From NCBI RefSeq assembly GCF_001580995.1, contig NZ_LHZU01000135.1, positions 1 to 64,000 on the forward strand: 64,000 nt of DNA, in the 5' to 3' direction. Source of the stretch: Acetobacter senegalensis (GTDB taxonomy: Bacteria; Pseudomonadota; Alphaproteobacteria; Acetobacterales; Acetobacteraceae). The notes under the pieces are model-generated. The model was not told the DNA's origin and did no database searches. It saw only the letters and a program-made list of their open reading frames with translations. The position numbers and the translations under genes are program-made. Below, piece after piece: positions 10,693 through 19,652 of this stretch (position 1 is its first letter; every line of letters starts with the position of its first letter).

Positions 10693-11013
10693 TTATTCGT
10701 TGTTGGATATTTTCATTAAGATGAGGCCACAAACTATGAAAATTGCAGCTAAAGCTCTGACCAGCGTGAGCCCTTCCCCCAAGATGACTATCCCAACCAG
10801 AAATGCCCCAACTGCGCCTATTCCCGTCCAAACAGTGTAAGTCGTTCCCAGAGGCAACGACTTCATAGCCAGGGAAAGAAGGCCGAAGCTAATCAGCATC
10901 CCTACAAGCGTGATTATAGAAGGCCAGAACTTCGAAAATCCTTCTGACTGCTTCATGGCAGAGGCCCAGATTACCTCGAAGACGCCAGCAACAATAAGAG
11001 CAATCCAGTGCAC
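10693..11013 (-). CDS. sugE: SMR-family exporter, SugE/Gdx type
   Basis: 106 residues with four membrane helices, standard small multidrug resistance size. Glu13 in helix 1 (VAGVFEVIWASAMK) is the proton/substrate-coupling residue of the family. The downstream KQSEGFSKFWPS and LPLGTTYTVWTGIGAVGA segments fit the SugE/Gdx branch, which exports guanidinium or some quaternary ammonium compounds as a dual-topology dimer. Its start lies 28 bases after the LysE-type gene, implying co-transcription. I saw no guanidine riboswitch in front of it. Confidence 0.85.
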   Translation of the reverse strand: MHWIALIVAGVFEVIWASAMKQSEGFSKFWPSIITLVGMLISFGLLSLAMKSLPLGTTYTVWTGIGAVGAFLVGIVILGEGLTLVRALAAIFIVCGLILMKISNNE

Positions 11014-11040
11014 TGAAATCTTCCTATATTTTGAGAAATT

Positions 11041-11658
11041 TTAGAGTCCTTGTCGCAGCAAAAGAATTGCGAGGAAAAGCATCACACACCCGATAATAAG
11101 ATCCAGAATCTGCCATGATTTTGGCGTGGCAAACAGCGGCTGCAAAAAGCGTGCGCCATAGCCTAATGCTCCAAACCACAGAAAACTGGCAGATGCCTCC
11201 CCGGCTGCAAAAAAGGATCTGAGGTGGAGTGGCTGCGCTGTCGACGCTGTGCCCATCAAGAGAACTGTATCGAGATAAACATGCGGGTTCAGCCAGGTGA
11301 ACGCTGCGACGGAGGCCAACGCTTTCGGCAAAGAGACAGAAGCGCCTGTAGTAACTTTCATGCTCTCTGACTGTGTGGTCTGTCGTAGAGTTCTCAGGCC
11401 GTACCAGAACAGAAATCCAGCGCCAGCGAGCGTAAATCCTTTCGTGACTTGTGGGAGCGCCCCCAACAAAGCTCCCATGCCGCTCACCCCCGCGATAATC
11501 AGGACAGCGTCAGAGAAGCTGCAGAAAAGGACAATGGGACCGACATGCTCTTTCTTCAAACCCTGGCGAAGAACGAACAGATTTTGAGCTCCGATCGCGA
11601 CAATCAGCGAGGCAGAAAGCGCAAATCCGGAAAAAAAGCTGATAATGAAAGGTATCAT
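11041..11658 (-). CDS. LysE/ArgO-family amino-acid exporter
   Basis: 205 residues, typical LysE length, with six predicted helices. The N-terminal GFALSASLIVAIGAQNLFVLRQGL is the family hallmark, followed by SDAVLIIAGVSGMGAL and FTWLNPHVYLDTVLLMG, with the conserved helix-4 Asn-Pro. LysE proteins export lysine, arginine or related basic amino acids. It is divergent from the ArgP-like regulator at 11732 across 73 bases, exactly the lysE-lysG / argO-argP arrangement, so induction by basic amino acids is likely. Confidence 0.9.
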   Translation of the reverse strand: MIPFIISFFSGFALSASLIVAIGAQNLFVLRQGLKKEHVGPIVLFCSFSDAVLIIAGVSGMGALLGALPQVTKGFTLAGAGFLFWYGLRTLRQTTQSESMKVTTGASVSLPKALASVAAFTWLNPHVYLDTVLLMGTASTAQPLHLRSFFAAGEASASFLWFGALGYGARFLQPLFATPKSWQILDLIIGCVMLFLAILLLRQGL

Positions 11659-11731
11659 TCAGCCTTCTTACGCAACACAGTTAATGAAGGAAAACTTGAT
11701 TTTCTTATCCTGCTGAAGCAATTCTTTATTG

Positions 11732-12661
11732 ATGTTGGATTATAATGCTCTTGCGGCCGTCAGTGCTGTCATCCGGGAAGGCTCCTTTGACGGCGCGGCC
11801 AGGAAATTGAACATTACGGCCTCCGCCGTCTCTCAACGTGTCAGAGGGTACGAAGACAGACTGGGCGCTCTACTGATTATCCGAGGGCAACCATGCAGGC
11901 CGACAGACCTGGGGCGGGCCCTGGTAACTCATCTGGACAGGGTTCATCTGCTCGAAGCAGAGATTCCTCATCTTTCCCATGCATCAGGCCTCTTGTCCCA
12001 ACCTGAGGTTACTCTCAGAATTGCTGTAAACGCAGATAGTCTTGCAACATGGTTTTCAGGTGCGATCTCGCGCTTTGCTACAGACGCAGCCATTTGTCTG
12101 GACCTTCTTGTCGAGGACGAGACTTGTACAGCCGATCGTCTCCGATCAGGCGAGGTCACAGCCGCGATCACGGCCCAGACAGAGCCGGTCCCGGGATGCA
12201 GGTCCGTCCTGTTAGGGGCTATGCAGTATGTTGCCTGCGCTACTCCCGGCTTTATGGCAAGATACTTTAGTGCTGGAGGTACTGCGGCCGAGTTTAAGGA
12301 GGCACCCTGTATATGCTTTGACAGAGACGATGGCCTGGAGGCGCGATGGTTGCACGCTCTGCACAAGACAGATCTACCACGGCGTATACATTATATTCCC
12401 TCTACGCACGGCTTCCTTGATTTTACACTCAACAGTGTTGGATGGGGATTACAGCCGCTCGCCCTCGTGGACAGATATCTGTCTCTGGGCAATCTGATCG
12501 AAATCGTTCCAGGGCGTCGCCTCACTGTCGATCTCTACTGGACCATACCAAGAGTGAAGAGTAAATTATTGAACGACCTTACCCTTCACTTAAAAAATGA
12601 ATGTTCTCGATGTTTTTGGTTGGATGAAAATACAAACAATCATGATATATTATCCATTTAG
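11732..12661 (+). CDS. LysR-type regulator, ArgP/LysG-like
   Basis: 309 residues from the ATG at 11732 (a TTG precedes it directly). The N-terminal winged helix reads LAAVSAVIREGSFDGAARKLNITASAVSQRVRGYE, very close to ArgP/IciA and LysG. The effector domain follows (TLRIAVNADSLATWF, ATPGFMARYF, HGFLDFTLNSVGWGLQP). Divergent from the LysE-type exporter, whose transcription it presumably activates in response to intracellular lysine or arginine. The C-terminal tail is slightly longer and AT-rich compared with ArgP. Confidence 0.9.
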   Translation: MLDYNALAAVSAVIREGSFDGAARKLNITASAVSQRVRGYEDRLGALLIIRGQPCRPTDLGRALVTHLDRVHLLEAEIPHLSHASGLLSQPEVTLRIAVNADSLATWFSGAISRFATDAAICLDLLVEDETCTADRLRSGEVTAAITAQTEPVPGCRSVLLGAMQYVACATPGFMARYFSAGGTAAEFKEAPCICFDRDDGLEARWLHALHKTDLPRRIHYIPSTHGFLDFTLNSVGWGLQPLALVDRYLSLGNLIEIVPGRRLTVDLYWTIPRVKSKLLNDLTLHLKNECSRCFWLDENTNNHDILSI

Positions 12662-12711
12662 TTTCGATATATTTCCTATTTTTTGCGTAACAACTAAGCT
12701 GAAAGAACCCA

Positions 12712-12852
12712 TTATTTGTAATGTACCTCGTTGCATGCTTTGAGGGCAATCCCAATGCGTTGCTGGTTGTGGGGCGTTAATGGCAAAACAGGTCGTGGGG
12801 GCTGAGCGCTGGAGAGTCCCAGAAGATTGATGGCCGCATAAGCCACGCGCAG
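12712..12852 (-). pseudogene. C-terminal remnant of a dihydrodipicolinate synthase-family protein
   Basis: A minus-strand frame reads LRVAYAAINLLGLSSAQP, then PRPVLPLTPHNQQRIGIAL and ends at TAA 12714-12712. This is the C-terminal alpha-helical end of DapA/N-acetylneuraminate-lyase family proteins. No N-terminal barrel is present: upstream the sequence joins directly to a truncated methyltransferase in another frame, so a deletion fused the two gene ends. Confidence 0.7.
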
Positions 12853-13142
12853 GCTTCCACCTTCACGCCCTTCCTGTCTGCACGCAGGCGTGCCTGTTCG
12901 ATCATGGCGGATGTCAGGGCGATGCCCGTGACCTTCGCGCCAACGCGGGCCAGTTCACACGCGATAATCCCTGGACCGCATGCAACATCAAGCACTTTCA
13001 TGTCTCTGGTCACTGCGCAGGCAGCGAGCGTCTGCACCATGCTTTCCGCCTCTGCGTGGATAGCCAAATCAGCAAATGGCTTTGCCGAGCGTGTAAACTG
13101 GTCAACGATCCGGGTGTCATGAGGTCTGCGACAAGCAGACAT
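12777..13142 (-). pseudogene. Truncated SAM-dependent methyltransferase (N-terminal half)
   Basis: 121-codon frame. Residues 1-95 are the start of a class I methyltransferase: VDQFTRSAKPFADLAIH, then SAM motif I MKVLDVACGPGIIACELA and AMIEQARLRADRKGVKVE. The last 25 residues do not match the fold and are the out-of-frame reading of a DapA-family gene end. The catalytic and substrate half is missing, so it is almost certainly non-functional. Confidence 0.75.
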
Positions 13143-13229
13143 CTTATTCCTTTCCTTGGCATTTCAGGATAAGGAAAGGGCTGTTGGCCGTCTAACGCTA
13201 TCCGGCCATAAATGAGCGGATATCGGCCA

Positions 13230-14033
13230 ATGAAAAACCTGACCTCCAGAGAGACACAAGGCGTCCTTGTCGAGAACAGACAGGATGGCCCGGGGAAAAC
13301 CGGCGTTGTAATCCGTCTTCCGTCATCTTTTATGACTGGCACGCCCATCCATGCCACCAGATCACATATGCAAGACGCGGCACGACACAGATCGAAGGTC
13401 CGGACGGCCATCATCTATTGCCCACGGCTCATGCCATATAGATTCCGGCAGAAACACCTCATCGGACCATGATCCGCGATCTGGACGGTGTTTCCGTCTA
13501 TTTTTGATCCGGCATATTTTCCGCATGACCCCACGGACCATATCCAGACATTTCCCATAACGACAATGTTGCAGGAGATGTTGCTCCACACCGTACATTG
13601 GCAACCCGGTTCAGCAGAGCACGACCCCATTGCCCGGAGTTTTTTTCAAACCGTTGGCCCGCTCTGCACGGAGCAAATGCAAGCCAAAACAGCCCGGCTT
13701 TTCAAGCTACCGCGTGCCACCCACCCGTCTATCGTGCGGGTTATGGAAGCGGCCCTTACCAGCCCCAGGCAGACAAATCTAAATTTGATGTTGCGTCATG
13801 CCGGAATGTCGGAACGTAGTTTCCGTCGCCATTTTCATGGAGAAACCGGAATGACATGGCAAAATTGGATCGCACAGGCCCGTCTCTTCCACGCAGCAAA
13901 CCTGCTTGCCGAGGGTCAACGGGTAACGGATGTAGCGGCTGGTGTCGGTTACGCGTCGCTTAGCGCATTCGCAAAAGCTTTTACGAACCTGATGGGTATG
14001 TCGCCGGTCCACTTTCGAAACTTACAAACGTAA
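13230..14033 (+). pseudogene. AraC-family regulator with stop and frameshifts
   Basis: The C-terminal DNA-binding domain is intact in frame to 14033: NLMLRHAGMSERSFRRHFHGETG and VTDVAAGVGYASLSAFAKAF, ending MSPVHFRNLQT. The N-terminal cupin sensor is present but broken. DWHAHPCHQITYARRGTTQI is read from 13334, an in-frame TAG sits where IWIPAETPH would need Trp, and an extra T near 13500 shifts the frame at SVYF-DPAYFPHDP. A further shift separates a possible start at 13230. The neighbours are also decayed genes. Confidence 0.75.
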
Positions 14034-14042
14034 GGCTGAGAC

Positions 14043-14121
14043 GAGGGCGACTGCAGTCTGTCCGCTATGTTTCCATTAAGACGACAGGTAGTTGTGGGGC
14101 TGAATGGAACGTCGTCTGTAA
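14043..14121 (+). repeat. Degenerate intergenic repeat, copy B
   Basis: Reads GAGGGCGACTGC, then GACAGGTAGTTGTGGGGC and ACGTCGTCTGTAAG, aligning over about 75 bases with copies A (6369) and C (9672). It is non-coding and lies directly after the AraC pseudogene. Confidence 0.6.
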
Positions 14122-14252
14122 GGTGAAATACTGACTCAGTCGACATTCATGTGCGCGTTTTTCACCATCATTCCCGTCTTGCTAACGGGCTTTTTGCGCG
14201 CCATATTCCTTGCATCGTCCGACACTGCTTATCAGATACGGAGGATTCCAAA

Positions 14253-14828
14253 ATGCATTTTTCGCGGATGATTCATGCTGGCGCTGTTGTCGCCACATTG
14301 GCTTTCGGGGTGGCTGCCATGCCAGCGCAAGCACAGGGTAATTTGCACGTCATTGATGCGCAGGGGCATCAGGTTGGCATTCTGGTGCCAGTCCAGAATA
14401 TTCCCGCCACCCCCTCGATATCCGATATCGCGATGTTTGACGCCCTTGATCGCATGATGACACGCGATATCGCTGTCATGGAGGCTGCCGACCGGGAACT
14501 GACAGCACGACTGGTCAGCACGTTACGCGCCGTTCCGGCTATTGAGCACGGGCTGCCGAAGCAGGTCATGTCCGAGCAGCGTGTCGAAGCTGTCAGTATC
14601 GGTGAGCCCAGCGCATCCTGTACGCAGACAATTATGATGACCTCGAACGGTCAGTCGGCGCCGATCGTTCATGTGTCGAGCACCGGAGGCAAGGCCTGCT
14701 CGACGCTTGTATCATCACTGACCGTTGGAAAGCCCGAGAGTCAAAAGCCTGAGGCCACGACCTTGACCCCCGCCGTGGATACGCGGACGGCAGGTTCCGT
14801 GAACGAGCATGCCGGGAGTGTCCTGTAA
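14253..14828 (+). CDS. Secreted protein of unknown function
   Basis: 191 residues from the ATG at 14253, which has GGAGG ten bases ahead; the longer frame from 14151 has no ribosome site. Residues 1-27 are a clear Sec signal peptide (hydrophobic AGAVVATLAFGVAAM, cleavage near AQAQG). The mature part is rich in small residues, contains two cysteines (SCTQ and KACSTL, possible disulfide) and no known domain that I recognise. It is probably periplasmic. A PsiE-like gene follows 158 bases on the same strand. Confidence 0.65.
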   Translation: MHFSRMIHAGAVVATLAFGVAAMPAQAQGNLHVIDAQGHQVGILVPVQNIPATPSISDIAMFDALDRMMTRDIAVMEAADRELTARLVSTLRAVPAIEHGLPKQVMSEQRVEAVSIGEPSASCTQTIMMTSNGQSAPIVHVSSTGGKACSTLVSSLTVGKPESQKPEATTLTPAVDTRTAGSVNEHAGSVL

Positions 14829-14986
14829 AAGCAGTCCCTTCCCGCAGGAACGAAGCGATGCGGTTCAAACGGACGGTGAACGCTTTTGATCTGTGTCGTG
14901 TCCTGCATGGCGATACGCTCCGTTGTGGGAAAGCCCAACAGAAGACGTGAAACAGTATAATTCAGTTATTGGATGGGAAAACGGTT

Positions 14987-15544
14987 ATGGATGATATTTC
15001 CATGAAACGTTCCTGGCACAGCAGGGACTGGTCCCGCCTCATCAGACTGTTCAGCGGCCTGACATTCTACGAGCGCTTTGAACAGGCGATCATCTTGACC
15101 CTGATCGCGCTCATTATGCTGGTCAGCGCCGTTGCGACGATGCATCTGATCGGGGCGGTCTGGCATCTGGTTGTCGACGTCGGGGTCGATCCTATCAACC
15201 AGACAGTTTTTCAGACGATTTTCGGTGCGATCTTTACTGTCATCATCGCCCTTGAATTCAAGCATTCCTTGTTGGTCGTTCTTGCCCAACATGAGAACGT
15301 CATCCGGGTGCGGACCATAGTTCTGATCGCCCTGTTAGCGATTGCCCGCAAATTCATCCTGCTGGATCTGCATGAGGTAACCGCCGCAGAATTGTTCGCT
15401 CTTTCAGCCGCTGTTCTGGCTCTGGGTATCGTCTACTGGTTGGTTCGCGAACAGGATGCACGCGTCGCGCGAGATGCCCGGGAACAGGCACGTCTCGAAG
15501 ACACTGCCCCGTCCTGCCGCAAGGCTAGATATCCCTTGGCCTGA
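14987..15544 (+). CDS. PsiE-family (phosphate-starvation-inducible) membrane protein
   Basis: 185 residues from the ATG at 14987 (ribosome site GGGAAAA; a TTG six codons earlier is less likely). Four hydrophobic helices: LTLIALIMLVSAVATMHLI, VFQTIFGAIFTVIIALEF, RTIVLIALLAIARKFILLD and ELFALSAAVLALGIVYWLV. The segment ALEFKHSLLVVL is typical of the PsiE/DUF2670-like family. The function of the family is unknown; in E. coli psiE is under PhoB and Crp control. The basic/acidic C-terminal tail is cytoplasmic by the positive-inside rule. Confidence 0.8.
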   Translation: MDDISMKRSWHSRDWSRLIRLFSGLTFYERFEQAIILTLIALIMLVSAVATMHLIGAVWHLVVDVGVDPINQTVFQTIFGAIFTVIIALEFKHSLLVVLAQHENVIRVRTIVLIALLAIARKFILLDLHEVTAAELFALSAAVLALGIVYWLVREQDARVARDAREQARLEDTAPSCRKARYPLA

Positions 15545-15597
15545 ACTGTCAAGGAGAAGGCGGCACGAGAAAGTGCCACCTTCTCCTAAGGTTCATA

Positions 15598-15954
15598 TTA
15601 CATGACGTGCGACGAAGGCGTATTCTTTGTTGTCTCCTGGCCTGATCGGCTCAGATGATCTGTGTCGATCGCCCGGAAGGGCGGGATGGGCTGTCCGGGA
15701 TAATAAACCGGCCCATTATAGTTCTGATCCAACTGGCTTTCATTCAGCCGGTCAATCAGCATATCGCCTGTGCCGTCCACATAACGAGTGCGCGGCTCGC
15801 TTTTTTGCGTTGCAGAAGTCGACGGTGCCGGTCTTGCATCGAATGATGTCTGGGTCTTCCGGGTAACACCATCAGCATATGCACCCGATTGGCACAGCAG
15901 AGGCGCAATCAGGGCCAGGCACGACAAAACCCCTCTCATTCTTTTCATGCTCAT
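15598..15954 (-). CDS. Small secreted protein, unknown
   Basis: 118 residues with a signal peptide (KRMRGVLSCLALIAPLLCQSGAYA, cleavage near AYAD). The mature part is about 90 residues, polar and proline-rich (YYPGQPIPPFRAIDTD), without a domain I recognise. Basic-Met-Met start candidates at codons 1 and 3. It lies convergent to the PsiE gene and downstream of the Hsp20 gene on the same strand, separated by about 60 bases. Confidence 0.55.
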   Translation of the reverse strand: MSMKRMRGVLSCLALIAPLLCQSGAYADGVTRKTQTSFDARPAPSTSATQKSEPRTRYVDGTGDMLIDRLNESQLDQNYNGPVYYPGQPIPPFRAIDTDHLSRSGQETTKNTPSSHVM

Positions 15955-16013
15955 GATCTTTCGAGACTTCCCCTGGTCGTTCAGCCGACCGGGGAAGAGT
16001 TTTTGTCACGCCA

Positions 16014-16502
16014 TCAGGCAGCCTCTTTCTGCGCCTCAATCTGAGGCACAACTTGCCCTGCAGGCGTCGTGGACGACGTGATTGCGATACGGCGCGGTTT
16101 CAGCGCTTCCGGTATCTCACGCCTCAGGGTGATGGACAGGAGCCCGTTCTCGAAGCGGGCGTCGGTGACTTTCATATGCTCGGCCAGAGCGAAGCGACAT
16201 TCGAACTCTCTGCCTGCAATGCCGCGATGGAGATACTCGATCGCGTCTTGCGGCTCGGGCGCCTTTCGCCCTGTCACGACCAGAGTATTACGCTCCTGCG
16301 TGATCGTAAGGTCATTCTCGGCAAGACCGGCAACCGCCATGTCGATCCGGTAATCATCCTCACAGGTCTTAAGGATGTCGTAAGGCGGCCAATTATCGAC
16401 CGTCGGAATCCGGTTGGCGAGATCAAGAGCGTTCAGCATTCTGTCAAAGCCGATGCTTGAACGGAACAGGGGTGCAAAGTCAACAGTGGCTCTCATAGCC
16501 AT
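16014..16502 (-). CDS. Hsp20/IbpA-type small heat shock protein
   Basis: 163 residues from the ATG at 16502, chosen because AAAGGAG lies right before it; upstream codons in the frame are non-homologous. The N-terminal region VDFAPLFRSSIGFDRMLNALD is IbpA/HspA-like. The alpha-crystallin domain runs from about residue 38 (YDILKTCEDDYRIDMAVAG) to about 125, with LHRGIAGREFECRFALAEHMKV and ENGLLSITLRREIPEALKPRRIAI (GLL motif and C-terminal I-x-I-like tail). It acts as an ATP-independent holdase. CTTGAAG near 16604-16610 could be part of an RpoH -35 element, but the -10 match is weak. Confidence 0.9.
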   Translation of the reverse strand: MAMRATVDFAPLFRSSIGFDRMLNALDLANRIPTVDNWPPYDILKTCEDDYRIDMAVAGLAENDLTITQERNTLVVTGRKAPEPQDAIEYLHRGIAGREFECRFALAEHMKVTDARFENGLLSITLRREIPEALKPRRIAITSSTTPAGQVVPQIEAQKEAA

Positions 16503-16765
16503 ATTCTCCTTTGAGCAACATGGACACAAGATTGATGCAGCTTCTGACTGCACGCCGCCCCCTTTCGGCAGCCAGCAATCTGTATCTGGATTGCCCTTCA
16601 GAGTCTTCAAGAGGCGAAAATGAAAATAACACTGTACCCCCGACTCTCCCTATATCGTGGAGCTGAAATACTGGAGCTTAGAGAAGAATCGTTGGGAAAA
16701 CGACGTCTGTTCTCCGAAAACTGATGCAGACCTTAAAATGTCGATAAAGTAGGCGAAATCCGACA

Positions 16766-17226
16766 TTAGTGCTGGCTGACATCGACCCATTCTGCGCCAA
16801 CAAGTTCCACCAGTTGCTCCGGCGTCAGACATACGGAACTGTTCCGATCACCTGCTGCGGGCCAGACTTCGTCAAACGCACGCAAGGAGATGTCGCAGAA
16901 CACTCTGATCGGCTGCGGCAGCCCAAAGGGGCACACGCCACCAACGGGATGGCTTGTCAGTTCCAGTACCTCGTCCGCAGGCAGCATGCGAGGCCGGTTG
17001 CCGAACGTATCCTTCGTCTTGCGGTTATCCAGCCGTCCCGTCCCGGCATGACAACCAGGATCCGCTCATCCCCGACTTTCAGTGCGAGCGTCTTGGCAAT
17101 CTGCCCTTCCTCCACACCCAGCGCCTGAGCGGCTTCCGCCACTGTCACCGTACTGTCTGTCAGCACCACCGGTTCGATATCGGGTGCATTTACCTCGAAA
17201 AATGCCTGCACGGACTCCCGGCTCAT
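16766..17226 (-). pseudogene. YbaK/EbsC-family aminoacyl-tRNA deacylase, frameshifted
   Basis: Two overlapping frames together make a full-length (about 155-residue) YbaK/ProX-like protein. The first (from 17226) reads SRESVQAFFEVNAPDIEPV and QIAKTLALKVGDERILVVMPG. The second reads MLPADEVLELTSHPVGGVCP, FGLPQPIRVFCDISLRAFDE and PEQLVELVGAEWVDVS to 16766. The break is near the GGGACGGGAC stretch around 17035, where one missing base would restore VMPGTGRLDNRKTKDTFG. The catalytic-lysine region (AKTLALKV) is intact. Either a true single-base deletion or a sequencing error. Confidence 0.8.
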
Positions 17227-17311
17227 CTCTTCCCCTCCACAATGCTGGAAAACTGTTGGTCGTCCGGATGGTTACACATCCTGCATTTCTCGGACACAAT
17301 CACAGATCAGT

Positions 17312-18067
17312 TCAGAACGGCGCCACCCGAAAACTGCCAACATCAATCATGAAACTTCCGTCTGCCTCAATCCCGAAATAGCGCTTCACCGCTTCCGGTG
17401 CGGCCTGCTGCAGAGAACGGATGGCCACAACCCGCTCACTCGGGGTTTTCGTGCGTGCCACCCAGCTTGTGAAATCCATACGCAGGCGATGGGTCTGAAA
17501 GGCCTCCAGAGCAAACCCCGCCTGTCCTAGAAAAGCCGTCCATTCGGCAGATGAATAATCCCGCACATGCGAGACATCACGCAGCAGTTCCATCGACTGC
17601 AGCCAGCTATCCAGCAGGGCAGAAGATGGAGCCGTCACATCAATGAACAGAACCATGCCTGCAGAAGTCAGGACACGTCGAGCCTCCCGCAGACCTGCCA
17701 GAGCATCCGACCAGTGGTGGGTGGTAAAGCGACAGAACACGGCGTCAAAAGTTCCAGCGTCAAATGGCAGTTCTTCTGCAGGGGCCTGTATCGTCGTAAC
17801 ATTGTTCAAATTCCGCCGGGCAGCCTCGTGCGCCACGACCTGCAGCATCGAAGCGGTGATATCGCAGGCAACCACCTCTTCGACATGGGGCGCCAGACGG
17901 TAGGTCACGTGCCCTCCTCCACAGCCCAGGTCCAGAACGCGCCGCAGCCCTTCGCCCGCGACAAGACGTTCGATCCTGTCCAGATCGCTGCCCTGACTGT
18001 GCACTGCGCTGGCAACATAGTCCTGTGCCCGGTCGCCATAATGCCTTGCTGTGTATGAATCCGTCAT
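17312..18067 (-). CDS. Class I SAM-dependent methyltransferase (UbiE-like)
   Basis: 251 residues. SAM-binding motif I is RVLDLGCGGGHVTYRLAP, motif II VVACDITASML, motif III FDAVFCRFTTHHWSD and post-III ARRVLTSAGMVLFIDV; the later half is TAEWTAFLGQAGF-like. It belongs to the Methyltransf_11/UbiE group, soluble, with unknown substrate. It is divergent from the MmyB-type regulator gene at 18167 across 100 bases. In actinobacteria and proteobacteria MmyB-type regulators often face the methyltransferase or dehydrogenase they control. Confidence 0.85.
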   Translation of the reverse strand: MTDSYTARHYGDRAQDYVASAVHSQGSDLDRIERLVAGEGLRRVLDLGCGGGHVTYRLAPHVEEVVACDITASMLQVVAHEAARRNLNNVTTIQAPAEELPFDAGTFDAVFCRFTTHHWSDALAGLREARRVLTSAGMVLFIDVTAPSSALLDSWLQSMELLRDVSHVRDYSSAEWTAFLGQAGFALEAFQTHRLRMDFTSWVARTKTPSERVVAIRSLQQAAPEAVKRYFGIEADGSFMIDVGSFRVAPF

Positions 18068-18166
18068 CTTTTCTCACCTGCCTCTTATGTAATCTGCGAC
18101 GCCAGATTGCCGGATACAAAAAGAAGGAATAAGGTCTCATTTTATACTGGTATAAAAACCACCATC

Positions 18167-18949
18167 ATGAACCTTCCTTCTGAACAGCACCGCTCCCTTG
18201 GAGCCTTTCTGCGTGCGCGGCGTGACGCCCTGTCTCCCCAGGACGTTGGATTGCATGTCCTGCCCGGACGGCGTCGGGCTCGGGGGTTGCGGCGGGAAGA
18301 AGCCGCCCAACTCTGTGGTATCAGCACGACGTGGTATACATGGCTGGAACAGGGGCGGAATGTCTCCTGCTCGGCGACAACACTGGCGCGTATTGCCACG
18401 GCTCTGCATCTATCCCCTGCCGAAAGGCTCTATCTGTTTGAACTGGCACAGTTGAAGGATCCCGATGCCTCACGGCCAGTCACCGCATCCAGTCTTCCGG
18501 AACCCGTCCGGACTTTCCCGGAGCAGGTAACCATGCCTTGTTATGTGCTGGATCCCCTGTGGAATGCCTGCGTCGCCAACAAAGCGGGCCGGCGTCTCTT
18601 TGTTGGATGGCTGGACAGTAATGAGCGCAACCTGCTGCGCTATGTCTTTTTCGACCTCCAAGCCCGAACCTTTCTGGATGACTGGGAAGGCAGTGCCCGA
18701 CGGGTTCTTGCCGAATTCCGGGCTGCCAGCATCCATGGCGACACGCATCTGGCGGAAACACTCGTGCAGGAGCTTCGATCCCGAAGTCCGGATTTTGAAC
18801 GGCTGTGGCACAATCAAAGTGTATTACTACGAGAAGGCGGCCCTCGTCGGTTTCAACATCCGACTGATGGTCCATTGGACTTTGACCAGACTACTCTCAC
18901 CTTCACGACATGGCCGCACTACCAGCTGGTAACACTGAAACCAAGATGA
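18167..18949 (+). CDS. XRE-type regulator with MmyB ligand-binding domain
   Basis: 260 residues from the ATG at 18167. The N-terminal XRE helix-turn-helix starts LGAFLRARRDALSPQDVGL, then RRRARGLRREEAAQLCGIS and WYTWLEQGR (the WYxxLEQGR motif is diagnostic of the MmyB group). The PAS-like MmyB ligand-binding domain follows (YVLDPLWNACVANKAGRRLF, NLLRYVFFDLQAR, RSPDFERLWHNQSV). Such regulators may bind fatty acids or acyl-CoA. Its stop overlaps the start of the next gene (ATGA), so both are co-translated. Confidence 0.9.
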   Translation: MNLPSEQHRSLGAFLRARRDALSPQDVGLHVLPGRRRARGLRREEAAQLCGISTTWYTWLEQGRNVSCSATTLARIATALHLSPAERLYLFELAQLKDPDASRPVTASSLPEPVRTFPEQVTMPCYVLDPLWNACVANKAGRRLFVGWLDSNERNLLRYVFFDLQARTFLDDWEGSARRVLAEFRAASIHGDTHLAETLVQELRSRSPDFERLWHNQSVLLREGGPRRFQHPTDGPLDFDQTTLTFTTWPHYQLVTLKPR

Positions 18950-19482
18950 ACACTTTCGAAATCCTGCTCCCACATTATGATTTTTCTGAACGTCACGCGA
19001 TTATCATTCGAGGTCAGGCATCTGATATTCTCGATGCTGTTGCGGCTTTCCGCGTACAGAATGATCCCCTTGCGCGCCAGATTATCCGTCTGCGTGAACT
19101 TCCTGGCCGACTGATGAAGCGCCTGTCTGCCCCGCCACTGGATCTTGAAGATTTTACGCTTCTGGCGCGTACCGAACACGCACTTGCCTATGGTCTGGTT
19201 GGAGCGTTCTGGCATCCCGATTATGGACTGCGCTCCATTCCTTCTCCTAACGCTTTCATGGCTGGACAGCAGGGAGATCTCTGTAAACTGGTTCTTGGTT
19301 TTACTGTCGTTCCCATCAGCAAGAGCAGGTGTCGCCTCATAACCGAAACACGTGTTCTCTGCCTCAGTGACAAGGCCCGACAACGCTTTACGCCGTACTG
19401 GTTTCTGATCCGCCCCATCAGCGGGTTACTACGCCGCCGCATGCTCTGGAATATTCGCAGGATTGTTGAGCTGCAGTTATGA
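18946..19482 (+). CDS. Uncharacterised SRPBCC-like protein
   Basis: 178 residues from the ATG at 18946, overlapping the regulator's stop by ATGA. Reads FSERHAIIIRGQASDILDAV, LRELPGRLMKRL, FTLLARTEHALAYGLVGAFW, KLVLGFTVVPI, LITETRVLCLSDKARQRFTPYW and SGLLRRRMLW. This pattern occurs in small hypothetical proteins with a START/SRPBCC-like fold (strand-rich, TETRV and YW motifs), possibly binding a hydrophobic ligand. The coupling to an MmyB-type regulator suggests a shared small-molecule signal. Confidence 0.6.
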   Translation: MNTFEILLPHYDFSERHAIIIRGQASDILDAVAAFRVQNDPLARQIIRLRELPGRLMKRLSAPPLDLEDFTLLARTEHALAYGLVGAFWHPDYGLRSIPSPNAFMAGQQGDLCKLVLGFTVVPISKSRCRLITETRVLCLSDKARQRFTPYWFLIRPISGLLRRRMLWNIRRIVELQL

Positions 19483-19652
19483 AGTCATATCCGGACTTTC
19501 AGCGCCACATTTCGCAATCCCCAGAAAGGCCGCTATGGTTCCGGCTAGTCTCAGCATTTCCAGAGCAGTTTTATGATACCTGCCGGAAGTCTCTGTCCTT
19601 ACTAATGTGAAAATAACAGCGTAATAAGGCGGTTCGGGCATTTCAACGATAC

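Noticed and set aside
13010-13414. 134-codon minus-strand frame
   Set aside because: Overlaps both the truncated methyltransferase and the decayed AraC gene, which explain the sequence better.
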